NCBI GenBank assembly: GCA_015680685.1
Contig: MNCI01016200.1
Coordinates: 1 to 59,286, forward strand
Direction of reading: 5' to 3'
Source: Gnetum montanum
Lineage: Eukaryota; Streptophyta; Gnetopsida; Gnetales; Gnetaceae
Length of the DNA stretch: 59,286 bases
In this document: positions 24,621-37,277 of the stretch, piece by piece
Position numbering within the stretch: the first letter of the stretch is position 1
Layout of the letters: each line of letters opens with the position of its first letter
Made by a program: the position numbers and the translations under genes
The notes under the pieces: model-generated
Seen by the model: the letters and a program-made list of their open reading frames with translations, nothing else
Told to the model about the DNA's origin: nothing
The model's database searches: none

Positions 24621-25676
24621 TGTGGATTGTTGAACTTAGAAGGTCTGTAGAGGGGAGGTGTTAAATAAGTTCCCAAAATTAAACTTCTTTGGGATAAAGC
24701 ACACACACCAAATTTAACATGGTTCTGCAACTTGGTTAGTACACACTTGGAGGGTTGTTCACAAGCACACCTCCAGACTTTGTTGCTCTCAAATGTAGTT
24801 TGACAGATACCACACCTTGTACAAGCTCTAAGCTCTACTACGAAGTGATTTGATGCTACAAATTCACTCAACCTTGAAAGGTCCCAAGAAGCTTAAAATG
24901 TAGTTTTTGGTATCCCACAACCTTTACAATCTTGAGATTTGCTTTGGAATGTTGTGGTGCTATACCAACACTCAATCCTGCAGGATCTTGACAAGCTCAA
25001 GTAAGATGCCTTCCTATAAGAAGCACATCAACTTTGGAGGACAATAAGGGAGAACAACAATTACAAGGGATGAATGAAACTAAGTTTGTTAATTCTTGTA
25101 CTTAAGGTATAGCTCACTTTACAATAGAAAAAAGATGATAAAATGAGGAGAAACAATGATTACAATGATAGTCTAATCATTACACAATGATTGTACAAAA
25201 ATCTTGCTCTCTTTCCAATGAGAATGATGTTTTCTTAGAGCCTCTATATTTCCAAATTTATCCTGGAACTCATGCAATAGCTAGGTAATGGTCATGAAAG
25301 ATGTCTTCTTCATGGCTAAGATGTCTTTCTCCATCTGACCTCAATTCTGGGAAGATGTCTTTTTGTAATTGGCCTTTATTTTAGGAAAACATCTTTTTTT
25401 GATGAAAGACATCTTTGTCTGATGAAAGATGTCTATTATTTTGCAAAGACATCTTTGGTTGTGTTATCTTCAATTCTACCAAGACGTCTACTATTTTTTG
25501 GAGATGTCTTTTTGCAATCTTTCTTTGCACTTGAATTCTTCATTCCTTATTCATGTGCTTGATCTTCTACAAGCCTTCTTATCTCCATTCCACATTCTTG
25601 TCCTACAAACACAACAACCACACAAACAAACTTGACTTCATTTTTCTTAATGTTTCAACATAGTAAAAGGTCCACA
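24621..25676 (-). repeat. 5' LTR of the gag-only Copia-type element
   Basis: About 1056 bp with perfect TGTGGA/TCCACA ends. It pairs with 19498-20584. Its divergence from the partner LTR is visible throughout, so the insertion is old. Confidence 0.85.
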
Positions 25677-25882
25677 TCTTGTGTCCTTGGCATGCCATGC
25701 ACAACATCCATTATATATATATTTTTATTATTCTTCTTTTAAAATTTAAAATTTATTTTATTTTGTATTGGTATATTTGATCTAATGGCTAGCCACATAG
25801 AGTCAGGAATTTTGGCTTTATATGCCCAACATTGTGAGTTCAATTTTCAACTTTAAGGGTTCCCCTTCCCTTTTTGTTATTT

Positions 25883-25933
25883 GATTTCCTTAATCTATGT
25901 CAAAGAACATAGATTAAGGAAATCATCCTCTAG
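25883..25933 (+). mobile_element. Helitron-like 3' terminus
   Basis: A perfect 17-bp hairpin (25883-25899 paired with 25908-25924, 8-base loop) is followed five bases later by CTAG (25930-25933) and then T. Hairpin plus CTRR followed by T is the classic Helitron 3' end. The 5' TC end was not located, so the size of this putative non-autonomous element is unknown. Confidence 0.5.
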
Positions 25934-26488
25934 TTAATACATATTTTGGCCGAGAGGCCAACCTATGTGGTGTGATGATAGGTGAGAGGTAGGTGAATTT
26001 TTTTAACACCCTTAACATTGCCACATTAGACCCTTAATATTGTTCTTTGTGATTTTTTTGTTGGTTTGGACCCTGGGAATGGGAAATTTTCATTTTGTGT
26101 GCAGTAAATTTTGTTTGAAGTTTATTTGCTTTCCTGTAAAGATGTTGTCATTTTCGTTTTGACTAAGTTTCTGTTGTTCTAATTAGTAGGTGGATGAAAA
26201 AATGGAAAAATCTATTTTCTGCACCACCACATTAAATACCAAAATTGAAAAAGAATAGCAAGCTTTAAAGATGGAAATTTCTAAGTTAGTTTCTAGTAAG
26301 TTGCGTTATAGAGTAGTCCACATGCCACTTTTGTTAACAATATACTTTCAGAAACTTCTAACTTCATTTCTAGCTATTTCTAATTTTGTTTCCTATTATT
26401 TTTGACATGCTAACCCTAATTACTACCCTATATAAGTCTCCAGTGATTCCGTTTTCTATTACAACCCAGCATAGCTCCACAGCCATAC

Positions 26489-26953
26489 GCAATGCAGCTT
26501 AGCCAACATATATAGTGTAGTTCATTAGTAGCATAGTGCTCAGCGATAGTGTCACACAATGTAAACACAATGAAGTTTGACGTCCATGATAGACTAACAA
26601 ACAACTGACATTGAGCACACACATTATATTAGCATCCTATCCTATAGAGCATTGTGATTTTCAATTGTGTTGTATTAGGATTATAATGGATAAATTTGGT
26701 TATTAAATTTGAACTTTAGGTTCGTGGCCAAATGCAATGCAACTTAGTTGAAATATACAATGCAATTCACTAGTAGCATAACACTTAGTGGTAGTGTCAC
26801 GTAGCACAAACGTAATGAAGTTCGATATCCATGATAGACCAACAAATGATAAACATTGAGCACACACATTGTATTACCATCCTATCCTATAGCGCATTGT
26901 GATTTTCAGTTGTTTCATATTGGGATTATGATGGATAAATTTGGTTACTAAAT
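26489..26953. repeat. 245-bp tandem duplication
   Basis: GCAATGCA(G/A)CTTAG... begins at 26489 and again at 26734, and both units run to GGATAAATTTGGTTA(T/C)(T/A)AAATTTGAACTT. Divergence is roughly 15-20% by eye, so the duplication is old. Confidence 0.85.
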
Positions 26954-27154
26954 TTGAACTTAATTTACCTAATCACCTTACACATTATTACTATAGAATC
27001 TTAAGTCCTTCCTTTAATATCCATATTGTGTAATTTATTTTTTACATTATTTAATATTTATACGCATTTGTATTTTTTATTTTGGTTATAATGATTTGTT
27101 ATTTAAGCCCTTTTCCATAGTTAACATTTATCACTACATAAAATAGAAATCTTA

Positions 27155-27207
27155 ATCATACACCTACATTAATATTTCAAAAGAAATATTTAATGTAGGT
27201 GTATGAT
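27155..27207. repeat. Long hairpin, ~24-bp arms
   Basis: ATCATACACCTACATTAAT... pairs with ...TTAATGTAGGTGTATGAT around an AAAA loop, with a single one-base bulge. No CTRR lies beside it, so it is not called a Helitron end. It could instead be a small foldback remnant. Confidence 0.75.
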
Positions 27208-28689
27208 TGAGGCACCTCATAAAAAGCAATGGAGGCCTAGCATTTTAGTACATGATACTATATTCATTTTCCATGGCTGTTTGAAACATCACGTCATGTT
27301 AACATGGATAATCTACAAAAACATGGAATGAAATGGTTCTTCCTTGTAGCAACTTATTCTTCTGCATAGAAGGAGAGTCGTGTCACCACATTTGTGTAGG
27401 CAATGCTTTTAGACAAGATGTTTTTAGGTAGTATCCATATTTTTTTGCTTTCATATATAGGAAGTATCTATTTTGGTTTCATATAGTATCTATTTCATAA
27501 ATAGATAGTATGTTTCATGAATGGAATTTGGAAATTTTATTACGAACTTGGTTGGTTAGTCTCTATTCAACTTCGTATAGCTTCTTATTGTACTATCTCT
27601 ACTTTGCTTATGAGTACTCAACATCATACAAGTTCTTTATGAAATATTCTACACAGAAATAATCTATTTGACATTTCATCATAATTTTAAGCAAAATATT
27701 AATTAATAATTACATATATACACATTCTAAATCTATTACCTATTTTAGTATTAGTATTTGTATGACAAAGGATAAAACATGCTCATCACAATGTTCCTAT
27801 GGGTTTATTTAAAAGTACAATGTTATATAAAATCCCTTTAAAACTACTAAAATATTTTAAAACTGAAATTTTATATAACAAAATGTTATATAAACAGTAA
27901 GTTTGAAAAGTTATAATAATGAAATAATGAATTTAGAACATTCTTGAAAAATTATAAAATAAAAGATTTTGAATAGATAGGAAAATAAAACTAGATTTTA
28001 TTGTATAATATTAGACTTAAGTTGCATGTTTAAGAATCACAAAGTTAAATATTTGAATTGACATATTTTTAGAAACATGGATTTTGCTACTATGAGTCCC
28101 AATAGGGAAGATGTAGAATAGTCTATTCAAGATTAGCAACAACAACCATCTGTTACAATAGATAATGCAATTCATGGAGGTTTTGGTAGTGGGCATGGGC
28201 ATGGTCGAGGTTGAGGAAAACCATGGATCATCAAAGCTAAAAATTTAGAATCAATAAGTGCAGAGGAGAGAAGATGATTTCAGAAATGAGAATCAAAATG
28301 ACACAAGCAAGAATGACAATGGATTGTATGAAATTTAGGAGCACGTTATTTATGTATTTGTTAAAATTTTAAAACAAATATTTAATGTAGAAAAATCCTA
28401 TTGTGTTATGTATACTTACATTGCAAATATCTTTTTATGCTTTGTCAACTTCAAATCTTTTCTTGTCACCTGGAAATTTATCCTTGGGAATGATCCACCT
28501 TATTAATAATAATAATACAAATAATCAACAAGAAATGCAGGTCATGATTGTCTATCCATACTCATGTTAGTATATATTATTATTAAATATTTTATTCACA
28601 TTTTTGAATATTTTGCAGGACATTGGAAATACATCTGCATGTGTTATTCAGGTTACATTCATGCCAAAAATCACAGACATAGAAGAACA

Positions 28690-31600
28690 ATTACAACAAG
28701 ATCAACAACATGCACAGTATAACAAGAATGAGTGCTAAACAAGGCAATGTCGACATGAGGATGAATCATATCATCGAATGCAAAAAGCTACAAATGTTCC
28801 CACTATACCAACAGTGGAAATGCCTTCTTTAGAAGTTGTTCAGTCTTTTCCAAACTTACAAAAGAGACCTATAGAAATTGCTCATGTGAAATTTTAATAG
28901 TATAGTTATAAGTTTTGCAAACACATGCTCTTGCAATGTATGTAATGAAATGATTTTTGGCATATTATTGGATTCAATGAGAAGTAGAGGATTGAGATGC
29001 AATACGTATATTAATGAAAAAAATAAAATAAAATATTTTTGATTGTTTTGGATGTGAGATCAAATGATTTTTTGCTGAAAACAATGTGGATTTAGGAATC
29101 CAACAACCTATCCTAGCATGTTTAACTAACGTTGAAGAAATGTTAATAGAAAAAATCAATCCCATATTGCAAGTTACACATGTAGTTGGTGGACAATTCA
29201 AGGATATGGTTCACAAAATTAGATTTTCTCAGGGTGTCACATAGATTTCTAAGAGACTTCCTCTTAGAATTAAAGATATTATTTTTTTGATATTGAGAAG
29301 AAAAATCAAATGGGCATTGAGTATAACTTCATTATTAACAAGAGATGGGTTTATGAAGCTTTGATTTTTAAGAAGGCAAATGATTCGTATTATTAGGATG
29401 TTGAGATCGATTTGCATGCATTGGATGGTGTTGCTGATATCGATGATGTTAACATCTTTCATAGCATTTCTTATATTCCATTGTTAGAGAAGAATGGAGA
29501 AATGAGATTGCAGTTTGAAGGTCCATTGCTTTAAACAGATAAAGAAAACACTATTGGTTATACATCGTTAGTTGCACAATATCCTAGAATTGTAAGAAAG
29601 GAAATTAATTAGTTAAGAGCATGGATGCATAATCCACTGTTGTAGGATTTAGATGTTGCTCAGTAACCTTCCATGTTTGATTCTCCTATTAATGAGTTTA
29701 ACATAATTGGGTTGTTTATGATGATGTTTTCAAGTCTTCTTCCTGAAGGAAAATGTGATTTTATCAAAAAAAGAGCTAAAGATGTCAAATTGCATGAATA
29801 TGCAAAACATTTTATTTGCTACAAAGATGGTAGATTTGGACACCGCAAGCATTTTAGGTAAATATTATTTCTTAATTTTTTGTTATTTTCATTATTCATG
29901 GTATTTTAAGAAAAACATTGAAGCAATGATGTGTGATTTTCTTTTAGGTATTATATTTATAATGTCATTAGAAGAAGATAAGCAATGGAATCTACTCTGT
30001 ATTTTTTAAAAAAATATTGTTGATGCATCCATAACTATTAAGGAACTAAGGAAGCAAGTGCATAATGCTGATGCGATATGGTACCTTCATTCATGGTACA
30101 ACATCTAATTGGAGAAAATGTAAAGTAAAACTAAATGACATGGTGAATCAATTTGAAATACCTATTATTTTTTTACTCTGAGTACAATAGATCTCTATTG
30201 GATTGAGTTACATAATCTAATGGAAAGAGATCCACCTGAGAACTCATCAGAACTAAAACATTGGAGGCAGAGTAATATCTTAGACAATCCACATATAGTT
30301 GTAGAGTTCATTCATCATTGTCACATTTCCTTTCTTAAAATAGCTTTAATTAATGAATTTCATGTTGTTGACTACCAGACACAATATGAGTGGCAACATC
30401 GTGAATCTCCACATGTGCATGGGTTCTTATGGATAGAAATAGTAGATGAACTCGACCATAATGATCCAAATGTCATGAGGTGGGTAGAGGAATTTCTTGA
30501 TTCAATTACAAATGCATGGAATCTAAGATTTGCAACTAATGGACATCCAAATAATGTAAGTTCTCATTTATTTTTTATGTTCTTTTTACAAATATTTTTT
30601 TGTTGATATTGCTTGGAATATGCAAATATTGATTCCTCCATTGTTATATCTTTCAATTTGTCTTTCAACTTATGCTTTACGTGTAAATATGTTGCATCAT
30701 CCATGTGAGTTGATTGCTAAATAACTACAATGCATGGATTTGGAAATTGATTATGATGATTTGCTTAATGTTGTTCAAAGACATACTATTTGCAAACCTG
30801 GTGCATGCTTAAGAAACCATAATGGCAGAGAAGTTTGTAGGTACCATAGTCTAATCAAATTGTTATTTCCTTACTATTTACTCACCATTGCATTCATTTT
30901 TATTAGCATTTAAACTTTAATTTATGTTGAAATAAAAATTATATAGATATTCAACTTTCATATTTTTCAATTCTAGGTACAATGTTCCTTGGTTGTTATA
31001 TTTAGAATCCACTATTCAAAGAGATTTGAAAAAGAATAATGAGATTACTTATGTTCATTGAAAAAACAATTCGAGGCTTAATATTCATAATAGATGATTC
31101 TTTAGACATGGAGGGAAAATACAAATTTTTAGCTAATAATGTCATGATATGTTGTTATAAAATATATCGTGAAATATGCAACTAAGTTAGAGAAGAAATC
31201 CCAATCTTTTCATGACATGTTGTTGCAAATTTTAGAGTCAAGGGATCCTCCAAAGGATGCTTTATCAGTCTACAGAAGGATTATGATGGATTCTGTTGTA
31301 GATAGAGACATTAGTGCTATGGATGTGTGTCACATGTTGTATGAGCTTCCTTTGGTAAATTGTAGTCATGTTTTCCACACACTCAATGTTTCTTAAGAGG
31401 TGTATTAAAAAGTTCTAATTAATTTAGAGGATCCAAATGAAGATGATAACTACACAACTCTTATTAATATGTATCAAAAATGTTTGCTTTCGATGGAGGA
31501 TTTATCAATGTTGCAGGCTTTTAGAGAGTACAATTGCAACATGAAGAATAAGAACAATCCAAATTGGAATTCATGTCACTTAGAGCTAGATGCTATTGTG

Positions 31601-33230
31601 AGATATTATTACAAGTTTCTCATCCCACTGAAATAAAGGAAAAAAATGGATTAAATACTATTGAACTATGTTATTGCATTATACGTTTAGAAATGTGAAG
31701 CAAGATCTTGGTTCTAATGATGAGGAAATTAAAAAGAAGTGGTTGTCCATTCAACATTTGTATGTAACATCAGAGATTAATATTGAAGAAGAATTCCAAT
31801 GAGCTTTGGAGGAAGAAAAAAAATTTATAGATGTAACTTCCCAAGTGTAGGATCATGAAGAATATGATTTTGAAATCCTGAACCATCATCTCATATCAAC
31901 AAGTAATTTTCAGAGAACAAAATTGGAGATGCTTGGCCTACAAGATGTTGATAGGATGCATGACTCGATGTTACAATTTTCAAGAGAGGATATTGCAAAG
32001 TTCGCTACAAGATTTATTGCTAGTAATAAATCATCTCGATACATAATTTTCATTGACCTAAATTGTGGTGCGTACGATTCTAATAAGATGGATGCTAAGT
32101 AAAAGAAATGCTATAATAAAATTGTAGGGCACATCATGTTTTCATAGTCAATAGATGAAGTTGTTTCCCCTTTACGAATGATTATCCAAGGAACAACTTG
32201 TATGGGAAAGTCATTTCTCATAGGTGCACTTTGTATTGCTTTCATGAAATACTACCATGAAAAACATAATTCTTTACCTATCAAGGCATCGATAGGACCA
32301 CTGCATTTAACATTAATGCAACAACCATTCATTTCAATTTGAGCATTGGAATAGGTGCATATAAAGAATTCTCTTTCTTTGCAAAGATAAGTATACAATA
32401 TCGACTCTCCTAGGTTAGATATATAATAATTGATGAAATGAGTTTTGTGGGAGGAAGATTATTATTGAGCATTGATAGAAGACTAAGAGAAAATTTTCCC
32501 AAGCATCATAATGAATTTTTTAGAGGAAGATCAGTTACTTTGATAGGTGATTTGGGTCAGCTTCCTCCTATGCTTGATGTTGTGCCTCATGCATCCAAGA
32601 ATCCAGATATTGTAAGGGTTTGATAATCATTTGATACCTTTGTTTTAGATGCAGTTTATCATTAGTTTGGAATTGATCCATAACAACAAAGATTCATGGA
32701 AGTATTGATGCATATCAGAGAAGGAAAAAGACTTGATGAAGACTATAATTTCTTGGTTTCTCTAATGAATCTTCCATCCACTTTGAGTTAATTAGACAAT
32801 TTTGAAAAATCAATGCATTTGTATGATATAAAGGATAAAGTCTAGTCACACAATAAGAAGATGTTGCAAAAAATGCATAGAACCATTATTGTGTGTGTAG
32901 TAGATAGAGATCCCTATGAATTCAGAATGTCAAATGATGACAATGATGATATTGAGCGATATTTGCTTATATGTGAAGGTACAAGGGTTATGCTCACAGT
33001 TCCTTTGGCTTGAAGTAGGATTGGTGCATGGTGCACTTTGCACGATTCATAGTATTATGTATGATCCTAGTAAACATCTACCTACATTACCATCATACGT
33101 TGTTGTTGATTTTGATTCCTACATCAGTTTTCCATTTGATATTGATAATTCTCATCATATCCTAATTGTACCTATGGTACAAGGAGCATCGCATTAGTTA
33201 CCATTGTGGTTGGCATGGGCCATTACTATT
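28690..33230 (+). pseudogene. Helitron Rep-helicase (RepHel) pseudogene 1
   Basis: Fragments in order on the plus strand: an N-terminal segment with FFAENN...LTNVEEMLI (about 29075-29150); the HUH motif in WQHRESPHVHGFLW, with His-Val-His at 30412-30420; a fragment SRDPPKDALSVYRR near 31240; helicase Walker A GTTCMGKSFLIGAL at about 32190-32230; Walker B IIIDEMSFVGG at about 32425-32458; and ARVMLTV...VHGALCTIHSI near 33000. Candidate introns carry GT...AG boundaries (for example about 29860-29947, and about 30840-30975 before TACAATGTTCC). The protein family nicks and unwinds DNA for rolling-circle transposition. This copy is dead. Confidence 0.8.
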
Positions 33231-33766
33231 CATAAATCTTAAGAAATGATAATTATTAAGGCTACTATTAACATAGGTTCTAGAAAATTTATAGGTTTAA
33301 TGTTTGTTGCATTATCTAAAGTCAAGACCATTGACTCTTTGAAGATTATCCTTCTTTCTTTGTGCAAAGATACAGAAAGATTTAAGATGCTAAACATCTC
33401 TATAGTAGAATTGTAGAGAAAAATCATTTTTCTCAATTGGAAGATCAGGCATATTAAGTTCACACTTATCACTATATTTTTCCTTTTCGTTAATCATATT
33501 TAATACCTCTGCAATATTTATTGCAATAATTATACAATGTATTCCTTCATCAACATATACGAAATATAAAAAAATTTATTTTTACCAATTTATGTTTACG
33601 ACTATATATTGTTTGGTATGCAAATAGTGATATTATTGAAATAGTTCCAACCAAAATAATAATTTAACAACTTGAACATTTATAACAATGTCCTTTATAA
33701 TGATAATTAATACCTTTAAAGCTTAAAAAAATTTAAATGCTACTCATAGCTTGCAAAATGGCTCTA

Positions 33767-34135
33767 CTAGCTTAGATATACAAGAAAACACGATATCTAA
33801 AAATAGAATCACTCATCCATCTATTTTCCTACTCATTTTGTAGTTTAGTTTTACTCTCTCAGTCAAGTTTGTTCTATTTTTGTTTGTTCATGGTGTTTTT
33901 GAAACATAAATCTCTTACATAAATAATAGCTCAAAAACATCATGAACAAATAAAGATAGAATAAAGTTGATCAAGAAGGTATAACTAAACTAGAAAATGG
34001 GTAGAGAAAGAGAGGATGGATGAGTGATTTTGTTTTTAGATATCTTGTTTCCTCATCTAGTAGTCAAGCTTGGTTAACATCATCTTCTTTAAAATCATCT
34101 CAGCCATTTGATATATATATATATATCTAAGCTAG
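33767..34135. repeat. Palindromic 3' end of Helitron 1
   Basis: CTAGCTTAGATATA at 33767-33780 is the exact reverse complement of TATATCTAAGCTAG at 34122-34135. The interior arms also pair (for example TTGTTTGTTCATGGTGTTTTTGAAA with CTCAAAAACATCATGAACAAATAAA). The left outer arm is shorter than in Helitron 2. Confidence 0.7.
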
Positions 34136-34282
34136 TTATACATACATATGTGATATTTATTACTTAGGCTTTACATTTATTTATGCTAAGAGGCCAACCT
34201 GTTTGGCATGATGCTAGGTGAGGGGGGTGAATTTTGTCAACACCTTAATATTTATTTTCACACCATCAAGTTAGACACAACA

Positions 34283-34390
34283 AAATTAGAAAACCACATT
34301 GCCAAGTCAAACATGATGAAATCAAAAAATCACATCGCCAAGTCAAACATGATGAAATCAAAAAATCACATCGCCAAGTCAAACATAATG
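34283..34390. repeat. 36-bp tandem repeat (three units)
   Basis: The unit AAATCAAAAAATCACATCGC... is repeated in two nearly identical copies after a diverged first one. The plus-strand ORF at 34208-34432 reads it as a 12-residue repeat, SKNHIAKSNMMK. This is probably expansion of non-coding DNA, since the ORF has no known relative. Confidence 0.8.
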
Positions 34391-34479
34391 AAAAAAAAAC
34401 ATAGTTGTTGTGACATAGTTCTAGTGGTGTAACCCCGCAACACAGTTGAACATTTGATGAAACACTTAGTCTATTTGAT

Positions 34480-34740
34480 GGTAGCATTGACATCATTTGA
34501 GCTTGTCTCATGGACATTGGAATCACTACGAATGCCATCTGGCATTATGATGGTAGCATCAACGTCATGTGAGCCTACCTCGCATGCACTGGAATCATCA
34601 TGGAAGCCATTTAAGCCTATCTTGTAGGCCCTAGAATCATCGTGGACATCGTTGGATGCTCTAGCTGCATCACTGACATTGTCCAAGTTTGCCTTATGGG
34701 TGCTGGAATCACCATGGATGTTGTCAGCCATGTTGTGCTT
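34480..34740. repeat. Degenerate ~60-bp tandem array
   Basis: About four units each contain ...GAGCYT...CTGGAATCAYCATGGA...GCCAT. On the minus strand an 86-residue ORF (34471-34731) reads them as repeated DDSSAxExxSHDV-like blocks. Units have drifted but keep the frame. Confidence 0.55.
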
Positions 34741-37277
34741 GTTGGAGGCCTCATGCAGATCTTTCCCATTTAGGATCTTATCTACAAGTTATTTGGTGGC
34801 TGAACATACTCTACTAGAATGTAAACCTGGATGAGGTGATGGCCATGCACCCATCCATCCAGGCAGCTAGCCTACATAGCAAGGTCACCAAGGTGGTCAT
34901 GGAGCTCTAGGACACATAGCCAATTAGTCTTGGTGTGTTCATTGATGGTGGGAAAATGAGTGTGATTTTCCTTTGAAAAAATCGTATTTCATTTTAGAAA
35001 CTTCTAATCTCATCACTATTTCTATTTTTGATCCATTCACAAATCCATCAGAAATTTCTCATTTTGTTCTATCGTATCTACCCAGTTACTATTTTACATT
35101 CAGTAAGCCTTTGAAGATTTTTGATTTCATTTTGGAAATTTTTGATTTCATGTCTACTTAATTAAGAGTTTTAGTCCATGAAACCTTGGAAAATTTTTAT
35201 TTTGGTTTCCTATGACTTGTCTCGAGCAATGCCTCATATAAGCCTCTAATGTATTGAATTTTTGTTTGGTGGAGATGTAACATCTACTTCAATTGTAGCC
35301 ATTATCTCAATCAAACATGACACCTCCTTCAACTGTAGCCACTATCCACATTAAGCGAGGTGGGAATGTGCTACAAGATTACTATTTTCTCACATGGATA
35401 GCAAGGTATGGCAGTGGTCCAAAAAGGAATACATCTTGTAAGAAACTATTTTTCATTCTTCCCCTTTCACCTCCATATTTTATTGTTGTTTTGGTATTTA
35501 ATAATTCCTAATATTTTTGTGAAGGAAGCCTTCAGTCATTGCTATTATTGTATTTTTATGATGCCAAAACTCCAAAGATTTCAATGGTGTCCACACCTAC
35601 TCAAGCTTGCATGACTTAAAATGATTGAATTTCTTCATCTACATTGTCTATGCATCAATTACATTGCTTTTATTTAATTCTTCTCATCATATTTCATTTT
35701 AATCTAGATTAATTTATATTTCATTTTAAAGTGCCATGAGGAATTGTATTTATCAAGCTTCACATTTGGAAGTTGATGCAAAACCTATCTTGAAAACAAA
35801 GTACTTGTATTTTTCAAGCTTCACATTGGGTAATTGACGAAGAACATATATATTATTTTCAGTTTTAAAAGCTGCTTTGTTAATAAGCTTTCTTGTTCTA
35901 ATGTATCTAGAGATTTTATCATGTTGTCATAGAGGTATATTAATTAATGGAATATTCTCTCTATTAATTTGCAATCTATTGACTTGAATTAGTGACTTTA
36001 TATCTGCAAATCTAAAGGAAAAAAATAAAATATACACACACACACACAATTTGAACCTATTATAATGCTATAATGACTTTCTCCTTTAACATTACTTATT
36101 TCACCTCTATTTTTATTTTCTAGGATAAAGTGGCAAAAAAGGGAAAAATACTCTGGTCACAATGTTTAGATAGTTCTATTTCATGAATCCATTTAGGTAT
36201 AGCACTATTCACCATTAGTTAATAAAATATATTAATATGCTCGCATGGTTGTGGACAACATCACTTTTATTTTGAGCTTCATGAATATAATTAATATACA
36301 TGATTATGTTGCCTAGGTTTTATAAAATTTGAGAAATATGTTGAAAGCCCAATGGCTAGCATCGAGGTGTCGGGGTTGGAGATGAGTCTATGTACCAAAG
36401 TTATTTTAGTTGGAATATGCTTTACATGGGTTGTTTAAATTATTCTTTCACATCATACTTAGATAAGAATATTAGCCAAGGTTCATGATAACCACTAAAA
36501 TCTTTTAAAACTGAAATTCTTAATAACAACAATGGTATATATTTGTGACAAAAAATGTTAAATGCTTTAACTAGGTAGGAAAATAAATCTAAATTTTATT
36601 GGAAGATATTATACTTAAGTATCATGTTTAAGGATGATGAAGTGTAATATTTGAATTTGGGCATTTTCGGAAACATGGATCATGTTACTATTAGTTCCAA
36701 TAGAACAGTCTATTCAAGATTAGTTATAGCAACCATCTATTGCAACAAATAATGCAATTCATGGAGGTCATGGCAATGGGCATCGCTGAGGCTGAGGATG
36801 ACCACGGATTGTAGAAACTAGAAATCTAGAATCAACGAGTGCAAAAGAGAGAAAACAATTTCAAAAATGAGAATCAAAACAATGTGAGTGAGAATGACAA
36901 TAGATTCTATGAAATTCAAGAATACAATAACAAATTTATTTTTGCATTTTTTAATATTTCAAAACAAATTTTTAACATGGGAAAATCTTATTGTGTTATT
37001 GATGTTTTTACATTGCAAATATTTTTTTAAGCTACGTCAACTTTGAATCTTCTCTCATCACCTAGAATTCATCCTTAGGAATGATCCACATTATTGATAA
37101 TAATAATATAAATAATCAACAAGAAATGTAGGTTATTATTGTTGACCCATATTCATGTTAGTATATATTATTATTAAATATTTTATTCACATTTCTTGAC
37201 ATTTTGCAGAACATTGGAAATGTATCTACGTTTATTGTTCAGGCTACATTCATGCCAGAATAAACATAGAAGAACAA

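Larger units (their letters stand above)
19498..25676 (-). mobile_element. Gag-only Copia-type LTR retrotransposon (TR-GAG-like)
   Basis: Two direct LTRs (19498-20584 and 24621-25676) share TGTGGATTGTTG...TCCACA ends. The flanking TCCTG (19493-19497) and TCTTG (25677-25681) are a near-perfect 5-bp target duplication. A minus-strand PBS resembling the initiator-Met tRNA site (24606-24618) and a PPT (20585-20595) place the 5' end on the right. Gag remnants occupy 23409-24565. No protease, integrase or RT is visible in the remaining ~2.8 kb. An element with LTRs and gag but no pol fits the non-autonomous TR-GAG class; mobilisation in trans is inference. The gag is broken by several stops and frameshifts. 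Confidence 0.85.
25934..27832. other. Inter-element spacer with small repeats
   Basis: No gene. Bases about 25950-26020 (GAGGCCAACCTATGTGGTGTG...) resemble about 34190-34250, so a dispersed repeat edge is present in both places. CCCTATATAAGTC near 26428 is TATA-like and may be an LTR remnant. The tandem duplication and hairpin are listed separately. Confidence 0.4.
27833..34135 (+). mobile_element. Decayed autonomous-type Helitron 1
   Basis: The homology shared with Helitron 2 (36483-42957) begins near 27840 and stops exactly after CTAG at 34132-34135, which is followed by T. Just before CTAG is an AT-rich hairpin (34110-34127). A TC dinucleotide preceded by A at 27833 is a candidate 5' end, but this end is tentative. 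The interior encodes relics of the Helitron Rep and PIF1-like helicase in order. Many stops and frameshifts rule out activity. Confidence 0.75.
34136..36482. other. Spacer between the two Helitrons
   Basis: No recognisable gene. Besides the tandem arrays listed separately, there is a repeated CTTCAA(T/C)TGTAGCCA(T/C)TATC near 35285-35350, a duplicated TCAAGCTTCACATT(T/G)GG at about 35752 and 35817, and a CA microsatellite near 36033-36048. CTCATATAAGCC near 35232 is TATA-like, in a possible LTR remnant. Confidence 0.4.

Noticed and set aside
25776-25860. tRNA-like SINE (GGCTAGCCACATAG, GAGTTCAATTTT)
   Set aside because: Box A is a poor match and the box spacing is too long; evidence is too weak to list.
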